From Diatrype stigma (taxonomy: Eukaryota > Ascomycota > Sordariomycetes > Xylariales > Diatrypaceae), in the NCBI GenBank assembly GCA_022225965.2, contig JAKJXP020000086.1, forward strand, positions 56,702 to 120,701: a DNA stretch of 64,000 nucleotides. The letters run 5' to 3'. The first letter of the stretch is position 1; every line of letters begins with the position of its first letter. A model generated the notes under the pieces. The model saw only the letters and a program-made list of their open reading frames with translations. It had not been told where the DNA came from and did no database searches. Positions 44,944 through 55,765 of this stretch are shown one piece after another. The translations under genes and the position numbers were made by a program.

Positions 44944-45640
44944 TTACCATTTCCCTTTGCAAGCGATAGGATGACGAAAGCTATCCCCGCGGAAACATCC
45001 CTCATAGTCGATGCGGCGTTCCAAAGGAGATACGATATCACAGAAATCCACCAGCGTCCCCTTCCCCCGCCAGTCGGGAGGTCTAACCTTTCCAACAGAA
45101 AATCTGACGGCATAAAAGAAGTTCAGGGCCGAGATCATGGCTTCGTTTTCTAGATTGGACTTACTTACGAACGGATAAGCAATAGCAATCAATCTGTCAG
45201 ATTGGGAGAGCGCCTTGAGATTCTGCCTGACATCGTTCCTCGTGAGGAGCCTCAGGTTGAGGTAGATGGGTTGCCCACGCGACTCGAAGTTCTTGATACC
45301 TGCGAATATTATCTAAAATAGAACAACATTGATTATTCTTCTTTCATTTTAGCTATTCTCTGAGCGTTGCGTTCCATTCGATTTCCTTGGCGGTTGCACT
45401 CAATGCCATTGTCCCTTAGCGTTTTCATGTTTATATCGTTGCGCGTAGCATAGAGACGAACCATGCCAACTATCAATGAAACTTCAGGTCAAAAAAGGAG
45501 CACGTTACTCAGAGAGAAGGAGCATCGGTCTCTAGTTACCTCTACCTGAGCCTTCCCACCAAGGCAATAAACCTTCGCATCCACCATCACTGCTACAGCC
45601 GCCGAACCAACCGTCAACTTGGCGCCCGAAGTTGATCCAG
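44944..45640 (-). pseudogene. 5'-truncated gene fragment, unknown family
   Basis: Two coding blocks read well on the minus strand: about 45640-45540 (WINFGRQVDGWFGGCSSDGG, then LLPWWEGSGRG) and 45299-44944 (GIKNFESRGQPIYLNLRLL, SDRLIAIAYPFVSKSN, ending CKGKW), joined by a 240-bp intron in phase (G|GT). The composition is convincingly protein-like, but there is no start codon: the first block runs straight into the 3' end of the SDR gene on the same strand, with a stop in frame. I infer a gene that lost its 5' half. I do not recognise the family. Confidence 0.45.
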
Positions 45641-45641
45641 T

Positions 45642-46616
45642 TTATTTCCTTTTATAAGAAAGTAGTCCTAGCAAAGGTAAGCATATCTCATCCCACGTGC
45701 GATGTCTGGCTCCCCGGCACCCCCATCGTCCGAGCAGAGGGAACCGCACCACGCTTACCAGCAAGCCATCCCACCCGAGCCAGCTCAACAGCCAGGAAAC
45801 CGTCGTCAGCCCACCCTGCCAAACCACTCGCTTCCCCGACGGCTGCAGCAGCTCGCCCACCACGTTCCTCGCGTACTCGTCCACATCCATGTACGCGGCG
45901 CCCTCCAGCATGGCGCGGCCCTCGATGAAGCGGCGCAGCGGCGCATAGCGGCTCCCCTCGGGCAGCGGCGCCGGCGGCGCGTTGCCGAAGAGGCCCGTCC
46001 GCACGCTGCCCGTCTTGAGCGTGACGACGCGTACGCCGAGCGGGGCCAGCTCCGTCCGCATCGTGGCCCCCAGCACCTCGACCGCCGCCTTGGACGCGTT
46101 GTACGCCGAGAAGAACGGCGGCCGCAGGATCGTGTTGATACTGCCCAGGTTCGCGACAACAGCGTCACTAGTACTACCATCAACACTACCTGCTTCTGTG
46201 GCGGCGGCGTTTAGCAGCAGGGGCAGGAACGCCTGCGTGACGGCGAACGGCCCTAGCACGTTGACCTCGAAGACGCGGCGCGCGTCCTCGACGGCGGTGT
46301 CGGCGAAGGGCGCGACGTGTAGCACGCCGGCGTTGTTGACGAGCACGTGTAGCTGCGGCGGCTTGCTGCCGCCGCCGCCGCCCGTCAATGCCAAAGCGGC
46401 GCGGACGCGCGACACGGCGGCATCGATCGACACCTGCGATGTGACGTCCATGACGACGGTGTCCATTCCCAGCTCGGCGAAGCCGCCGGCGAGGAGGAGC
46501 GGCTCCGAGAGCCCCGAGGCGAAGACGCGGTGGCCCCGCTCTTGGAACTCCCGGGCTAGCGCGCCGCCGATGCCGTTCGGCCCGCAGCCGGTGATTAGGA
46601 TGTTCTTTCGGGCCAT
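45642..46616 (-). CDS. Short-chain dehydrogenase/reductase (classical SDR)
   Basis: NAD(P)H-dependent oxidoreductase. Single exon, 324 aa. Cofactor motif ITGCGPNGIGGALA (residues 8-21), VMDVTSQ, NNAGVLH (about 95), catalytic Ser in NLGSINTI and the YNASK pair (about 170). The order and the GLSEPLL basic-poor loop resemble 1-acyldihydroxyacetone-phosphate reductase-like SDRs, but the substrate is open. The C-terminal 40 residues are hydrophobic (VSWLLSWLGWDGLLVSVV), which could anchor the protein to ER or lipid droplets. A Gly tract near residue 80 (TGGGGGSK) and GC-rich third positions are local features. Confidence 0.88.
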   Translation of the reverse strand: MARKNILITGCGPNGIGGALAREFQERGHRVFASGLSEPLLLAGGFAELGMDTVVMDVTSQVSIDAAVSRVRAALALTGGGGGSKPPQLHVLVNNAGVLHVAPFADTAVEDARRVFEVNVLGPFAVTQAFLPLLLNAAATEAGSVDGSTSDAVVANLGSINTILRPPFFSAYNASKAAVEVLGATMRTELAPLGVRVVTLKTGSVRTGLFGNAPPAPLPEGSRYAPLRRFIEGRAMLEGAAYMDVDEYARNVVGELLQPSGKRVVWQGGLTTVSWLLSWLGWDGLLVSVVRFPLLGRWGCRGARHRTWDEICLPLLGLLSYKRK

Positions 46617-47807
46617 TGTGGGGGCGGGCGGACAGCTGGCTTGGTAGCTAGCTGGTTAGGGTGGATTATGCCTCTGATTGTTCGTTCGGAGTTTGGGTAG
46701 TGAAGGTGGGGGCTTAAGGTGTAATAGAAGTGACGTCAAAATAGGGGGTTGTAAGTTGTAAGGGATTGTGCAGTTGGTTGGTTGGTTGACAACTTGAACA
46801 TGGTCAAAATCTGACCAATTAGACAGGCTCTTACGATGAGACAACCTTGTCTGATTGGTTCATAGGCAGGCATCATAACCATTTTCGGGTCGGACTCTAC
46901 AATGAAGGTAGGCATGATGAATGACAGAGTGTTGGTCAAAGATGAACTTGCAACTGCTATTTAAAATGCTCACATACCTAGGGAGCTACCACGTACTCAA
47001 GATAGTCACTTACATGTGTAAGTAATTATATCGCAAAGAGTCTACATTACCTACCAACATCTTGTCGCGCCCGAATTCACTCCAAGGAATTTATTCCGCA
47101 CATCCTCCCCACAATTCCCCGCATGTAGTCCCCCAGCCCCGGTTCATCTCTCCCTAGCCTCTCCCCAATCCCCGATCCCCACATTCTTCCCCGCGTTTAC
47201 ACTGTCGCAAAGCACCGGAGAAAGACCGCGACTAATACCTATTCATCCTCGCTCTGCCGAGGATATAAAAACCAAGCTTGATCTCTCCATCACCTCGTCT
47301 TAGCCACGCATCGCTTAAATTAACGTGGGCTAACTGCTACGTCGGTCAGTGCCCGACCAAGACTTGGCAGCTCAGAAGCGGGCACATTAGCAGTTCCCGT
47401 ACTTCGTATAACTTGAACTCGTTGGGAATGGGGTCGGTAGTAATGGGGGACTACAGTACTGAATCCGTGGGGTATGCGGGACACTTACCGTCATCGGCTC
47501 GCTATTGATTCCTTCGACAAGGACTAATATCACGTACTAGTCCTCTTTTCGTGAGCATTCACGCGAGACTCGTTTACTTGACATTCATTTAGTCGTTAGT
47601 TGTGATTTGAGGAAAATGTCGCGGAAGTACCTCCGCTCACCGAAGAAACCATCGGTAGGTAGGTACCTACTAGGTAGCATGGCTCCCGGTTGAATATAAA
47701 AAGCTGAGTGGGCTGCCCGTCCAGTCGGTCACCAGATGCCCTCTTCCAGGCACGACTTGGATTCCCTCGGATACTAGGGTATAAAACCATCAAACCAAAT
47801 CTTCGCC
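46617..47807. other. Spacer between divergent SDR and GH1 genes
   Basis: Shared upstream region of two divergent genes; CT-rich around 47100-47200. No gene recognised. Confidence 0.4.
47695..47700 (+). promoter_or_regulatory. TATA box of the GH1 gene
   Basis: TATAAA lies 113 bp before the ATG at 47808. A second TATAAAA at 47780 is only about 25 bp from the ATG and less likely to be used. Confidence 0.4.
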
Positions 47808-49700
47808 ATGTCGCTACTTGCTTTGTTGGGTTGCGGCGCCGTGGCCCTGGCGCAGCAGGTGTACTTGCCGGCCGACGGACCGAGCCCTCGGCCCCAGTGC
47901 AGTGCCAAGAACGCCTCAATACCTGCTACCCCTTCTACCCCAGTCTATTCATTCACGTCCTTCTCGTTCACACAGACCGAGACCGTCCGGACCGCCACGT
48001 CGGTCACGGCTGGCCCGCGGACCACGTACGCGCCGCCCTACGAGTCGCTCAGCCACCTGGTACCCGACCTGAGCACAACGACGTGGGGCAACTGGTATCC
48101 CAACGCCACCGCCGCGTCGGACACAGACAATCCGTACGGCCAGGCCGCCTGGTCCGCGCTGTGGGAGCGCGCCGCCGTGGCCAACTTCACGTCGAGGGGC
48201 TTGTATTCGACTACGGTGTCCCCGACGCCCGTCCCGACAAGCGAGCTGGTCCTGCCGCCGCCCGAGTATTTCGGCCCGACGGACTGCTACAACTTCCCGC
48301 CGGACTTCCAATTCGGCGTGGCCGGGTCGGCGGCGCAGATCGAGGGCGCCATCGCGGACGAGGGTCGCGCGCCGACGCTGATGGAGGTGGGGTCGTTCCT
48401 CCCGGACAACAACCACGTCACCAACGAGAACTACTACCTGTACAAGCAGGATATCGAGCGGCTGGCGGCCATGGGGGTGCGGTACTACTCGTTCTCGATC
48501 CCGTGGACGCGGATCCTGCCGTTCGCTCTGGAAGGGTCGCCGGTCAACGGCCAGGGTCTGGCGCACTACGACGACCTGGTGGACTTCGTGCTGGCCAAGG
48601 GCATGGTGCCCACCGTGACGCTGCTGCACTTCGACACGCCGCTGCAGTTCTACTACGGGGACCTGTCGGCGGTGGCAGGGGCGACCCCCTGGCAGATAGG
48701 CTACTCCAACGGCGCGTACCAGAACGAGACCTTCGAGGACGCCTTCGTGCACTACGGAAAGGTGGTCATGGCGCACTTCGCCGACCGCGTGCCCCTGTTC
48801 TTCACCTTCAACGAGCCGCTGCTGTACTCGGTCAACGGGAAGAGCGTCGACACCGTCGTCAAGGCCCACGCGCGCCTGTGGCACTTCTACCACGACGACA
48901 TCGGCGGCGCCGGCCGGGTCGCGATGAAGCTCAACGACAACTTCGGCGTGCCCAAGGACCCGCGCAACCAGAGCCACGTCGACGCGGCGAACCACTTCAA
49001 CGAGTTCCAGCTGGCCACGTTCGCGAACCCGCTCTTCCTCGGCGCCGACTACCCGGACGCCTTCAAGATCACCGTCCCGGACTACGTGCCCCTGAGCGCG
49101 GACGACCTCGCCTACCTGAACGGCACCGCCGACATCTTCGGCGTCGACCCGTACACGGCGACGGTGGTGTCGCCGCCCGACACGCCCGACGGCATCGCGG
49201 GCTGCGCGGCGAACGCGTCGGACCCGCTCTGGCCGTACTGCGTGCAGCAGGAGGCGGTGACGGCGAACGGGTGGAACATCGGGTACCGCTCGGAGTCGTA
49301 CGTGTACACGGCGCCGACCTACCTGCGCACGTACCTGAACTACCTGTGGAACACGTGGCGCAAGCCGGTGGTCATCACCGAGTTCGGGTACCCGGTGTCC
49401 GGCGAGGCCGGCCTGGCGGCGCCCGAGGACGAGCTGTACGATTCGCCCCGCAGCGAGTACTACCGCAGCTACATGGGCGAGGTGCTCAAGGCGATCTGGG
49501 AGGACGGCGTGCACGTGGCGGGCGCCTTCGCGTGGAGCTTCGCCGACAACTGGGAGTTCGGCCACTTCGACCAGCGCTTCGGCCTCCAGACCGTCAACCG
49601 CACCACCCAGGAGCGCCGGTATAAGAAGAGCTTCTTCGACCTCGTGGATTTCGTGAACTCGCGGACGCCGCAGCCGCCGGCGCCGGAGCGGGGCGGATAG
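47808..49700 (+). CDS. GH1 beta-glycosidase with N-terminal extension, secreted
   Basis: Single exon, 630 aa. A short signal peptide (LLALLGCGAVALAQ) is followed by about 130 residues rich in Ser, Thr and Pro with NxS/T sites that are not part of the barrel. The GH1 domain begins near residue 160 (PPDFQFGVAGSAAQIEGA). YYSFSIPWTRILP, TLLHFDTPLQF, the acid/base in FFTFNEPLLYS (about 345) and the nucleophile in VVITEFGYPVSGE (about 530) are in the right order. The nucleophile motif is TEFG rather than the common TENG. GAFAWSFADNWEFGHFDQRFG closes the barrel. Both catalytic Glu are present, so activity on beta-glycosides is expected. GC-rich codon use opens long frames on both strands; these are shadows. 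Confidence 0.9.
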   Translation: MSLLALLGCGAVALAQQVYLPADGPSPRPQCSAKNASIPATPSTPVYSFTSFSFTQTETVRTATSVTAGPRTTYAPPYESLSHLVPDLSTTTWGNWYPNATAASDTDNPYGQAAWSALWERAAVANFTSRGLYSTTVSPTPVPTSELVLPPPEYFGPTDCYNFPPDFQFGVAGSAAQIEGAIADEGRAPTLMEVGSFLPDNNHVTNENYYLYKQDIERLAAMGVRYYSFSIPWTRILPFALEGSPVNGQGLAHYDDLVDFVLAKGMVPTVTLLHFDTPLQFYYGDLSAVAGATPWQIGYSNGAYQNETFEDAFVHYGKVVMAHFADRVPLFFTFNEPLLYSVNGKSVDTVVKAHARLWHFYHDDIGGAGRVAMKLNDNFGVPKDPRNQSHVDAANHFNEFQLATFANPLFLGADYPDAFKITVPDYVPLSADDLAYLNGTADIFGVDPYTATVVSPPDTPDGIAGCAANASDPLWPYCVQQEAVTANGWNIGYRSESYVYTAPTYLRTYLNYLWNTWRKPVVITEFGYPVSGEAGLAAPEDELYDSPRSEYYRSYMGEVLKAIWEDGVHVAGAFAWSFADNWEFGHFDQRFGLQTVNRTTQERRYKKSFFDLVDFVNSRTPQPPAPERGG

Positions 49701-50899
49701 ATGGGGTATCTGGGATGTTCAGTGGTGCTGTGGGTTACGTACATAGGTAACTAATCAATGAGAAAAGTTGATTGTCTCTGGGTTAAAGCACGTCAGTAGC
49801 ATTGCTACGAGTCATAGACGAGACCACCGGGTTAGAGGACTTCATCGTATTTAGTTGCTACAAATTAGTGAATGAGGTGCTTAGACAGGATTGACCACTA
49901 GGCACCGAGACATGACGTTGTAGAATTGAACCCAACTCTCCACGACTCGGACGTATAGGTCTGTCCTATCAATCTCTGGTAGTGGATCCTAAGAGGGTAT
50001 CTACGCTCAACTACGTCAGCTGTGCGGTAGGCTATGCAGCGGGCTTCTATGAAGAGCAACTGGATTGGGAATCATTGACCTCATATAACGCTACATCACC
50101 CTCACCTATTGGTCCGCAATCCCTCCCTCCGGGCCTTTAACTCCTTTACCCGACATGGAAGAAGAGACAAGGGTAAGGACACGAGTTTATAGTCTGAACA
50201 AAATGCAAATGGATATATTATGGTACTAGAAGACCGGTTTGATCATGAGATTCCGCTCTAAAACCCTTTCCTAAACTTCGCAAATGCTGCACTCTCGTCT
50301 CTGCTCTCTCCCTTGCTGCTATGCTGACCAGTGCTGAAACCCATAAAAGGGGGATAGAGTGGGACAGTCAAAAGCCTCCCTTCTTCTCCCCTTCATTACC
50401 GTAACGCCCCCATTGCCCGCTCCCACAATCTCAACCTTAGATATAATATGATCACTTCATCTCTCAAGAGCAAGCAAGTCAGCAAGCATACAAGCAAGCC
50501 ATGGCCTTTCCACCCGGAGCCCCTGCGCGCTGGCCAGCTGGCTAGCTCATTGGCGAATAGCTCGATCCAAAATAATAAAATGTAAGGTTCCCACAACGGG
50601 AAGAAAAAGGGGGAAGAAAAAGCCAGATCGTGCGCAAGCAAGGGCCCTTCAACCACCAACCAACAAACGTGCGTTCGTGAGCATCATCAGCGGGCCACTT
50701 TTTCGCCCCCTCCTGTCTAGAGAAAGGAGGCAAAGAAGCAACCCCAACCTCCAAACCCTCCACCGGTTACCCCATGTCTCCTTCTTTTTCTACTTCCCAC
50801 ATCGTCCTTAGTCCCTTCTCCACAACCACCTAGCAAGACTTGCTTGTAGGAAGGAGCGAAAAAAAAGAAAAGGAAAAAAGGCAGCCTGTCCCAGCCACG
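49701..50899. other. Spacer between convergent genes
   Basis: Contains 3' regions of the GH1 and GTPase genes; nothing else recognised. Around 50820-50880 is purine-rich. Confidence 0.4.
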
Positions 50900-51823
50900 C
50901 TACCAACACCTCAAGTTCCTCCAGAACCCGTCCCTCCCCCGACCGAGCCTCTGCCCCGCGCCGAGCCGGGGCCCCCTCAACCCGAGCCCGAGCCCGCGCT
51001 TCTCCATGTCGCCGCTGCCGTCCTCCAGGCCGTCCCCAGCGCCGTCTCCGGCGGCGCCCTTGCGGCGGCCCCCGACGCCGCCGAGCGGCGTCAGCGGCTT
51101 CGTGACGCCGCGGCGGTCCATCTCGGTGTTGTCGAGGACGCCCATCTCGGCGAGGCGGCGGCCCTCGGCGACGCGGCGCACGATCAGGGCGAAGGTCTCC
51201 TCGATGTTGACCTCGAGCCGGGCGCTCGTCTCCATGAAGCCGCAGCCGCGCTTGCGCGCCCAGTCGAGCCCCTGCGACGCCAGCACCTGCCGCGACTCCT
51301 GCAGGTCGCACTTGTTGCCGGCGACGATCTTGACGGGCGGGATGGTGCGGGCGCCGGAGCCGGCTCCGCCGCCGCCGCGCGACGAGTACGGGTTCGGGTG
51401 CGGGACGCCGGCGCGCCGCGCCCGCGCGGCGTTGTCGAGCCGCGTCTCGGCCTCCATGTCGATCAGGTCGTTGAAGTACTGCAGGGCGTCGAGGCTGTCG
51501 TGCTGGGTGATGTCGTAGACCATCAGGAAGGCGTCGGCGCCGAGGTTGGACGACGCCCACATGCCGCGGTACTCCTCCTGGCCCGCCGTGTCGGTCAGGC
51601 TCAGGTGGTACGTGGTCCCGTCGATGCGCCGCGTGATGCTGTAGCTGTCCTCGATGGTCGGGTCGTACTCGGACGTCCACTGCGACCGCACCAGCCGCAG
51701 CGTGATCGACGATTTACCGCACCCGCCGTCGCCGCAGATCGTGATCGAGATCGGCACCGGCGGCTGCGGGTTCCCGTTCGAGGACGGCGGTGTCCCCGCT
51801 GTTGGCGCTGAGCTCTGTTGCAT
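50900..51823 (-). CDS. Ras-like small GTPase, C-terminally extended
   Basis: GTP-dependent signalling switch. As a single exon it codes 307 aa. G1 CGDGGCGKSSI (about 30-40), switch I with YDPTIEDSY, G3 TDTAGQEEYRG, G4 VAGNKCDL and G5 METSAR are all intact, and the second Gly of G1 is Gly as in wild-type Ras. A Gly/Ser/Arg-rich insert of about 25 residues precedes G4. After the G domain, some 85 Gly/Arg-rich residues end in NLRCW with no CAAX box. A GT donor just before the stop could splice to a short exon ending in KSC, also not a CAAX. So membrane anchoring by prenylation is doubtful or depends on an exon I missed. Confidence 0.85.
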   Translation of the reverse strand: MQQSSAPTAGTPPSSNGNPQPPVPISITICGDGGCGKSSITLRLVRSQWTSEYDPTIEDSYSITRRIDGTTYHLSLTDTAGQEEYRGMWASSNLGADAFLMVYDITQHDSLDALQYFNDLIDMEAETRLDNAARARRAGVPHPNPYSSRGGGGAGSGARTIPPVKIVAGNKCDLQESRQVLASQGLDWARKRGCGFMETSARLEVNIEETFALIVRRVAEGRRLAEMGVLDNTEMDRRGVTKPLTPLGGVGGRRKGAAGDGAGDGLEDGSGDMEKRGLGLGLRGPRLGAGQRLGRGRDGFWRNLRCW

Positions 51824-54137
51824 CGTCGTCTCGTCTTCCCTGTCTCGCCGGACCTGGCACTAGTCTTTCTTCCTCCTGCCTATCCCACGTTTGTATGTGT
51901 CGCTCCGGCTACGTGGAGAACCAACCAACTGCCTGCCGGCCTGCTCGGACAGCAGACGGTTTTATTTTTTTACTCGTTCAAAGGTTGAAGCAGTCCAGCC
52001 ACTCGCAGCCAATATAGTCCAGTGCACAGAATTCTGCAATATCACGAATGAGATGCGTCAAAGCGGTCTCGGATCAAGAAGGTAAGAAGACGTCGAGCCC
52101 AAATGCTAAGCTATGGAGGGATTGCGTGCGTATGTCCCTGAAAGATCGTTTGTATGGCGTGTGTGCGAATGTGTGCGATAAGGACAGACGAAGGGCCGGC
52201 GGGGTTATCTAGGTGTTGGTGTTATGTATCGTGCATACCGTGGTCTTGGTCGTGGTAGCAGTCGTCGATCGTGCGCGTGCAGCTCTGTTCGATTTATTGT
52301 TTTTGTTTTATTTTACCGTCCGTTCAAACTAGAAAAAAGGTCGGAGAAGCGAAGCGTTGGAAGAGCGGCCGTTGCTCATTTATCGTGGGAAAAAAGGTTT
52401 AATGAAGGGAGGGAACGAAATGGGATGGTCGGTCTTCAGGGCGGTCTTCAATCTTCAGGGAATGTTACGGTGAAGCTGTCAGAATGCTTGAACGCTTGAC
52501 CTCCCTAGCCTCCGCCACGCGCATGGCAGACGCTAATTGGCCAGGGCCGTCCAAGCCGGCACGCTAATTGGGCCTTGTGGTAGAAAGCGTGTATCATACA
52601 TACAGACAGTACAGACACTAACTACCTTAACCTTAAAACCTTTGCGCTGTGTTTGCACTGGCTCGTCGGTATCCTCCACTACGCACGTCGTGCTAACCAG
52701 AGATTTATTATTAGTTGATGCTTGCACACATGGAGTTAGATAGGGCGTCCGTGGGTAGGTATGTATGAACAAACGCGGCCATGACGGTGAGGGTGAGCAA
52801 GGGCAGTGGAAGATAAGTAACCGAGGGCGACAATTGGGATAGTCATCATCCCTATATGGCGGCCGCAGACGCATCTACAAAAATACTAGGTATGAGTCTC
52901 CCTAGGTACTTACATGTATGCAGCACGCAAATATTAGCCGTACGTATTTGACAACGATACCTAGTGGTGTCGCACTGAGTTTATTAAGTCAATGCTATGT
53001 GTGTAAGTTAGAACAGATCTTTCCCGAAACGCATCTGGTATTATTGCCTGTATATGAACCGTGATGAGCAAGATGCACGTTGACAGATGGGGCGTGCGCA
53101 TGAAGCGTGGATTTTACACGTGAGACTGGAGCTTTAGTGCCAACACATTGGGAAACGATGTTATTCTAGAAAACGGCCATTCCGGCCCCCTGGAGCCCAA
53201 TTACCTAGTTTAGGTAGTTACGTGATAGAAACCCAATTTCGGATCTATCGAACGCCCGGAGAATGAGGGAATCCGCACACATCCGCACACTATTTTCTTC
53301 CACGCGATCATTATATAGATCAAGTGGAGGCGAATAAGGCTTCATCCTCAAACCTTGCCCTAATCGTGTGTAGTTGACTGTTGCTGTATAATGGACAATC
53401 GTAGAAAGTGCCGACAGGTGGGGTATATATTATAGATGCCCGTGGAATTAATATAGCCAACTTGTGTTTCATCGTCTTCCGTTTCCAGGGTCCAAGTTAC
53501 CAGAGGACCTTTGGGAGAGATTAATAAGTATGCAATGCTGCACCAGCTGTCACAAACTCCGGACTACATCCGTAGGTACCAACATGCCACTGCACATTGC
53601 ACCGACAAGGTCTGATGGCTCATTTCTCCATTATCTGTGATGTCACCCCGAGATCCGGGGGCATTTCTGCATATCTACGTGTTCTTCATTCAGCGCCGTA
53701 GGTTTGTTCGAAGTTCCTTATGGCGGTGCATGAGAGGGTCCAGGCCATTACCACTGAGCCACCATTTCCAAAAGGGTTACATAATTCCAAGGCGCTATCG
53801 GAATTCCAATAGTGGTATATTAATCATATGCGAAAGAATCCAGGGCTGCCAGGGTGCTGTGGCGGACTATAATAGTATGCTCTAGACTAGTTCTTGACCC
53901 TCACTTTTAGCAAGTTTTTCAGGCAGGGGGCGATCGCCTCAAGTAACACCTCAAGCGACAAAACTTCACCCTATTGTGTAAAGCATCACATGAAAAACCC
54001 AATGCCAACGACTGACGTCAGACTCTTCAGTTGCCACTTATTACCGTGCTCCCGAGACATAACTTCCATCCTTGCCATTGGCAGCAAAAAACATGGATTC
54101 CAGCCCGGCAGACAATATGTAGCAGTTGACCAAAATC
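51824..54137. other. Long spacer (2.3 kb), no gene recognised
   Basis: No frame with domain-like content. The GTPase promoter is at the left end. Nothing else stands out. Confidence 0.4.
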
Positions 54138-55172
54138 CTAGTCTTGTTGCTGTGCTGGTAGGGGGTTGCCGTAGCCAAATACATTTCCGGGGTCCCATTC
54201 TGCTTCAGCTGTATTAGACGGCGTAGCTTCGTTATCCCGACCGAACTTTTGCTCGGCGGGTTCGTCTCCATAGGCGTAGCTCACATACGCCAACAGCACC
54301 GGATACCCCGAAGTGGCGACGAAATCGGCGGGCGATCCCTTCGCAAAGGCGATTGCGGTCCTACCGGACGGATTGTCTAAGCCCGTCCACTGTAACTGGG
54401 GCATGCTCCAGGTATGACTATTGTCAGCGTGCTACCACGTCTCGCAAGTTAAGTTGGGGACTTGCTTGCAACCAAAAGGGGAGGGAGGGGGGGTTGAACG
54501 ACACGCTTATACTTACATGTTTCCCTTAGCATCTCTCAATGGATATGTTGCGCTCTCATCCGGCACGGTCAGCGCAGCGTGGTCCGAGAATGTTTCTAGG
54601 TCAAGGGCAGAAGTGCAGCGGTCTGAATATGTCTATGGAGGCACCAAATTTATCGAAGACTGACACATAAGTCTCGGCCGCAAATTGTCGGACGTTTACT
54701 GTGTGGATGGTACGAAGACCCTCCGACGTATTACATGAAGCATCACTTACACCCGTGAGTACGACACTCGGGACTTGGGTAAATGCGATTATCTTGGCAG
54801 CAAAGACGATGGACCAGAGATCGGAGAAAGGTACAAGATATTTGCGAACTTCCGTCTCGGAGCCCACATAGATGAATTAGCTAAAATACCTGTCTATGAT
54901 ACAGATGCCAAAGGTATGGTCGTTGAGGGGCGAGAACGGGCTTTGGGTGGAGAGGAGGGGACTATGTGTGTACTCACTTCGTTCGTCGTAGTATTCCAGA
55001 ACATAGTGCTAGAGAAATCAAGATTATCAAGCTGAGAAAGCATATAATCGTTGATCGTTTGCATTACCAACTGGTTTTGTCCATCAATCCCCGCGACCCT
55101 CTTCCGTTGATAGGTACGAGTAGATGCGTTTGGCCTAATACATACCTTGGTAGCGGTTGCCGTCATTGGCAT
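54138..55172 (-). CDS. Five-exon protein of unknown family
   Basis: Not recognised. Exons 55172-55146, 55100-54978, 54855-54700, 54632-54517 and 54405-54138 sum to 230 codons (229 aa) with every junction in phase. Introns are 45, 122, 67 and 111 bp. Visible features: a polar N-terminal helix (MQTINDYMLSQLDNLDF), a hydrophobic strand-helix (WSIVFAAKIIAFTQVPSVV), DHAALTVPDESATYPLRDA, and a well-formed C-terminal block QLQWTGLDNPSGRTAIAFA and GYPVLLAYVSYAYGDEPAE. No signal peptide. The exact acceptor of the 122-bp intron is least sure, since a TAA lies in frame just before it. The coding quality of the last two exons is convincing. Confidence 0.55.
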
Positions 55173-55765
55173 GCCGTCATTGGCGCTAACTACCTAGTTG
55201 CGGGCCGTCCGGTGGCCCGGAGGCCGGGCCCCGTGCGTCGGGACGGGACGGGAAGTGCCGGGCACAAAAGGATACGGCGACAAGGCGGCTTCCTATTGGT
55301 GGGGTGTGGCTTAAGCTGTAAGTTATGGCTGCTGAAGGCACGTGGTGATAAGATATGATCAGCCAACTGCTAGGGTAAACCAAATCCAGGGTCCAGGTGC
55401 TTGACGTCAGTTTACTCCATCAGGACATTGTGGATGGCTTACTTGATAGTTACAGCGTGGTTGGGAATCCTCAAATATCAACAATTCGCTGTCCGCAATG
55501 TGTAAATAATTATTGATATTTCAGTACTACGACGAATCTCAAGTGTAATTCGGGATCGTACTAGTCATTTTTTGGCCTTTCTGGCTGGTATACTGAGATA
55601 CTCGAAGATAACATCCAATTGGACTATTTGGGAACACATCAGCTCCAGCCGTTGGGACCAGAACAAAGACAAGCCCGACCACATCGGCGATCGCCAGCCC
55701 TATATTTACCATACTATTTCTATCTCGTTGACCTTGAATAGAGTATAGAGTCAGATGGTTCAACC
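55173..55765. other. Shared upstream region of divergent genes
   Basis: Promoter space for the unknown gene (left) and the MFS exporter (right). Nothing specific recognised. Confidence 0.4.

Noticed and set aside
47949..49565. Open frame of 538 codons on the strand opposite the GH1 gene, and one of 638 codons in another plus frame
   Set aside because: Both result from the GC-rich third positions of the real GH1 gene; their translations are Arg/Val/Gly-rich and have no domain features.
54633..54699. Apparent frameshift in the unknown five-exon gene between DIFRP and the ALDLETF frame
   Set aside because: A 67-bp intron with GTAAAC donor and CATAG acceptor restores the frame exactly, so a frameshift is not needed.
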